This document shows, piece after piece, positions 20,399-22,634 of a stretch of DNA of 22,634 nt (positions are counted from its first letter, which is position 1; each line of letters opens with the position of its first letter). Made by a program: the position numbers and the translations under genes. Below the pieces are notes generated by a model. It was not told the origin of the DNA. It ran no database searches and worked only from the letters and a program-made list of their open reading frames with translations. Source of the stretch: Oscillospiraceae bacterium (GTDB taxonomy: Bacteria; Bacillota_A; Clostridia; Oscillospirales; Oscillospiraceae); the NCBI GenBank assembly GCA_017627975.1, contig JAGAFT010000049.1, positions 1 through 22,634 of the forward strand, given 5' to 3'.

Positions 20399-21571
20399 AT
20401 GCCACGCCCGAAGAAACAGCACCTGAAGCGCCGCCCGGATGGGCGGTATGCCTGCCGGTATAAGGGAGAATGGTTCTACGGCTACACGGAGGACGAAGCT
20501 TTCGCGGCCAGAGACGCATACAAGGAAGCGGAGAAGGCCGGACAGATCTTCGACCCATCCGTCACGGTGGCCCGGTATGCAGCTGCCTGGCTGCCCATCG
20601 CCCGGCCCGCTGTCTCAGACAGCACCTATCATCAGCTGGCCATCCATCTGGATCACCTGATTTCCCAGATCGGGAACGTTCCCCTCTGCGATGTGCAGCC
20701 CCTCCAGATCAAGCAGGTTTATTCCACCGTTTATCTCGGCCTGTCGCAGTCCTATATCAACAGCGCAAAGCAGATCTATTCCGCGCTCTTCGACTCAGCC
20801 GTCGAGAACGGGCTCTGCCGGATCAATCCCGCCCGGTCGAAGGATGCGAAGCCTCACGCCGGAACCGTCGGCAGTCATCGCGCCATCACGGATCAGGAAC
20901 GGTGGTGGATAGATCATTACTGCACGGATCACCGCGCCCACGCCGCGGTCATGGCCATGCTTTACGCCGGGATCCGTCCGCAGGAGGCCAAAGCGCTGGA
21001 CATTGACAAGGCTGTCGATTTTGACGCGGGAACGGTCACCCTCTCCGACTTTGCCCATCTGGACGGGCAGAACCATTACATGATCACCTCCAAAGGGAAA
21101 ACAGACAACGCCCGACGGACGATCCCACTACTTGCCCCCCTCCGGAAAGCCCTGGAAGGGAAGCACGGCTATCTGGTTACCAGTGCCTCCGGAGAGCGTG
21201 TCAGCGTCCAGGCGTGGAAATCAGCCTGGGAATCGTATGTGTTCTGCATGGAAAAGGCCATCAACGGATGCGAGCGCCGGTGGTACGGGAAGACGAAGGA
21301 ACACAAGGCCATCCTGGCCGCCGGTGGCCAACTCCCGCCCTGGAAGGATTTCACCGTCGTTCCCTACGACCTCCGCCATTCCTTCTGTACCATGTGCCGT
21401 GATAAAGGCGTCGAGTTGAATACCTGCATCAAATGGATGGGCCATGCAGATGCTAAGATGATCCTCAAGATCTATGATGAAGTCACCGACTCCCGCTTCC
21501 GGCGCGAGGCCGAAAAGCTGGACGCCAGCTTCGCGGATCCGCCTCCGCTGAAGCTCCTGAAACAGGCATAA
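20399..21571 (+). CDS. int: Tyrosine recombinase integrase
   Basis: A 390-residue phage integrase. N-terminal arm-binding region with basic MPRPKKQHLKRRPDGRY; core-binding helices around 55-135 (VTVARYAAAWLP, YINSAKQIYSALFDSAVENG); catalytic domain from about 160. Catalytic residues: Arg193 (YAGIRPQEA), a candidate Lys (ITSKGKTDNARR, near 232-234), YDLRHSFCT with Arg326, GHA with His349, and nucleophile Tyr359 (KIYDEV). The usual His of HxxR is Tyr323 here, a substitution common in integrases of Gram-positive phages. ATG at 20399 follows GGAGGTGATCCC right after the repressor stop, so the two share a transcript. The att site is next to it. Confidence 0.95.
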   Translation: MPRPKKQHLKRRPDGRYACRYKGEWFYGYTEDEAFAARDAYKEAEKAGQIFDPSVTVARYAAAWLPIARPAVSDSTYHQLAIHLDHLISQIGNVPLCDVQPLQIKQVYSTVYLGLSQSYINSAKQIYSALFDSAVENGLCRINPARSKDAKPHAGTVGSHRAITDQERWWIDHYCTDHRAHAAVMAMLYAGIRPQEAKALDIDKAVDFDAGTVTLSDFAHLDGQNHYMITSKGKTDNARRTIPLLAPLRKALEGKHGYLVTSASGERVSVQAWKSAWESYVFCMEKAINGCERRWYGKTKEHKAILAAGGQLPPWKDFTVVPYDLRHSFCTMCRDKGVELNTCIKWMGHADAKMILKIYDEVTDSRFRREAEKLDASFADPPPLKLLKQA

Positions 21572-21578
21572 AAAAAGC

Positions 21579-21607
21579 GCCCCGGGTGATCTCCCCGGGG
21601 CTTTTTT
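21579..21607 (+). terminator. Integrase terminator
   Basis: Stem GCCCCGGG (21579-21586) with CCCGGGGC (21594-21601), then six T. An A-run on the other side may let it act in both directions. It closes the repressor-integrase transcript directly after the stop codon. Confidence 0.9.
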
Positions 21608-21620
21608 CTGACTTCTTTTC

Positions 21621-21660
21621 TGACTACCATTTTGACTACCAATCGCGGCTTTTGACTACC
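21621..21660 (+). repeat. Left arm-type repeats: three copies of TGACTACC
   Basis: Copies at 21621, 21633 and 21653, all in the same direction; the first two are 12 bases apart and the last 20. They match the two copies on the other side of the tRNA fragment. This is the expected layout of integrase arm-binding sites beside an att core. Confidence 0.75.
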
Positions 21661-21706
21661 GAAAACGTGCACATTTTTACCCTACGCGACTCCCTCCGCG
21701 AGACAT

Positions 21707-21744
21707 AAAAAATCCCGGAAGCCTTTATTTTCAAGGCTTCCGGG
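21707..21744 (-). terminator. Terminator directly after the tRNA-Asn fragment (minus strand)
   Basis: Stem CCCGGAAGCC (21714-21723) with GGCTTCCGGG (21735-21744), perfect over 10 bp, followed on the minus strand by ATTTTTTAT. It ends transcripts arriving from the lysis genes, and after integration would also end the restored tRNA transcript. Confidence 0.85.
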
Positions 21745-21747
21745 AAG

Positions 21748-21793
<46 letters not shown>

Positions 21794-21854
21794 CTGATCG
21801 AAGCATCTTTATTTCCTTATATTTCAATCGTTCTGAGTGCTTTCCGCTTTCGTC

Positions 21855-21874
21855 TGACTACCGTTTTGACTACC
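21855..21874 (+). repeat. Right arm-type repeats: two copies of TGACTACC
   Basis: Copies at 21855 and 21867, 12 bases apart, in the same direction as the left set. With flanking bases they repeat the left pair over 21 bases with one mismatch. Confidence 0.75.
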
Positions 21875-21913
21875 ATTCTCTTCCGTTTCATGTTCCGAAC
21901 CGCAGGGCAATTG

Positions 21914-22138
21914 TTATTCTTCTATGATCTTTTCGGGAGGTTTTTCTTCCGGCACTTCCGGCAGTCCGGTCAGGGCCAGCAGCATGGCGGAGACGAAGCC
22001 AAAGGCCCCTGCGCTCAGAACAGCCAGCCAGTTCACGTCACCCAGAACCAGCGCGCCGGTTCCGATGTAAGCCAGGGCGGCCTCCGCAAAGGTGCGGACA
22101 GCACGGATCAAAGCAGCCTCAAACCATTTCTTATACAT
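21914..22138 (-). CDS. Phage holin (r1t-type)
   Basis: A 74-residue membrane protein starting MYKKWFEAALIRAVRTFAEA. It has two predicted spans (TFAEAALAYIGTGALVLG and WLAVLSAGAFGFVSAMLLAL) joined by DVN, and a charged, Pro/Glu-rich tail (EVPEEKPPEKIIEE). The IRAVRTFAEAALAYIGTG pattern matches r1t-like holins, which make pores that release the endolysin. AAGGGG precedes ATG 22138. It is the last gene before the att region; the endolysin should lie beyond the right edge. Confidence 0.88.
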   Translation of the reverse strand: MYKKWFEAALIRAVRTFAEAALAYIGTGALVLGDVNWLAVLSAGAFGFVSAMLLALTGLPEVPEEKPPEKIIEE

Positions 22139-22165
22139 TGTCTTACCCCTTTCTTATACTATGTA

Positions 22166-22558
22166 TTATTCGTGATCCGGCAGAGCAAGGAACCTTTCCC
22201 GGAATCCATCCATCACACCGTTCGCGCCCAGGGCGTGGTACTGGGTGAAGATATTTTCCATGTTCTCCCGGTCATCATAGTCAGCCCATCCCTTTGACTG
22301 GTAATGCCGATACCCCTGCAGCAACCTGTCTCTGAGCATCGCCTGCATGCCCAGCATCATGGCCTGATTCTGCGCTTCCATCTTTTCATTCTGGGCCTTG
22401 ATTTCCCTGTCTCGCTGTTGTGCCTCCGCATCCGCTTTCTTTTTTGCTTCGTCACTCTTCGCCATGGTTCTGTTGATCCTCATCATGATCACGCCGCAGA
22501 TGATCCCGCTTATGATGCTCGGAATGCCTAACGTAGCCGCCCACTGATACCATTCCAT
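22166..22558 (-). CDS. Membrane-anchored coiled-coil phage protein, lysis region
   Basis: A 130-residue protein starting MEWYQWAATLGIPSIISG. One N-terminal membrane span (about 8-28, IPSIISGIICGVIMM), a long charged coiled coil (KSDEAKKKADAEAQQRDREI and onward), then a globular end with DRLLQGYRHYQSKGWADYDD and YHALGANGVMDGF. This end pattern recurs in proteins beside holins in phages of Clostridia. ATG at 22558 has GAGGGGG eight bases upstream; ATG at 22564 and GTG at 22567 are less well spaced. It may help lysis or anchor a structural element; the function is not established. Confidence 0.75.
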   Translation of the reverse strand: MEWYQWAATLGIPSIISGIICGVIMMRINRTMAKSDEAKKKADAEAQQRDREIKAQNEKMEAQNQAMMLGMQAMLRDRLLQGYRHYQSKGWADYDDRENMENIFTQYHALGANGVMDGFRERFLALPDHE

Positions 22559-22563
22559 CGTCA

Positions 22564-22634
22564 TCACCCCCTCAGTCCCAGCATGTCGCCCAGGGTATCA
22601 TATATTCTTTCCAGCTCCGCCCTGCTCACCGTGA
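22564..22634 (-). CDS. C-terminal end of an upstream phage gene (cut by window edge)
   Basis: The open frame from the edge encodes VSRAELERIYDTLGDMLGLRG and stops with TGA at 22564-22566, overlapping the next gene's start region. It belongs to the late operon entering from the right. Too little is visible to name it; small phage tail-associated proteins often end this way. Confidence 0.55.
   Translation of the reverse strand, partial: TVSRAELERIYDTLGDMLGLRG

Overview
The window is part of a temperate, tailed double-stranded DNA phage (siphovirus with HK97-type head genes). Its host is probably a Clostridia-type member of the Bacillota. That host call rests on strong AGGAGG-like ribosome binding sites before nearly every gene, ATGA/TGATG stop-start overlaps, and protein families typical of phages of gut or rumen Clostridia (portal-MuF, P27-like TerS, DUF551, DUF4406, HUH Rep). 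The genus cannot be named from this sequence. Both window edges cut through genes.

Layout. Almost everything is on the minus strand, so the late operon reads right to left. At 19.9-21.6 kb is the lysogeny module: an XRE repressor and a tyrosine integrase on the plus strand, facing a Cro-like gene on the minus strand. Between and around them are two good sigma-70 promoters and three copies of one 18-bp palindromic operator. From 19.6 kb down to 12.3 kb are short early genes, then an SNF2/DEAD-like helicase, a beta-class DNA methyltransferase, two zinc-ribbon proteins and a cytosine-5 methyltransferase. A HUH replication-type protein and a sigma-region-4-like regulator follow (12.05-10.7 kb). 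The packaging and head block (10.6-4.2 kb) holds HNH nuclease, TerS, TerL, a portal fused to a MuF domain, prohead protease and major capsid protein. The connector and tail block runs to the left edge: adaptor, head closure, neck, tail terminator, major tail protein, tail chaperones G and G-T, tape measure.

The right end is informative. Beyond the integrase lies a fragment of tRNA-Asn (3' part only), flanked by direct repeats that look like integrase arm sites. Next comes not host DNA but phage lysis genes (a holin and a membrane-anchored coiled-coil protein) reading toward it. This looks like an intact attP, so the source was probably excised, circular or virion phage DNA (or a tandem lysogen), not a single prophage with host flanks.

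Most notable: a tail-chaperone -1 frameshift signal with slippery run and perfect stimulatory hairpin; the attP architecture; the three-operator switch; a candidate plus-strand small RNA with its own promoter and terminator at 18.75-18.81 kb, antisense to the leader of a single-membrane-span protein; and a HUH Rep-like protein with a hairpin/G-tract just upstream.
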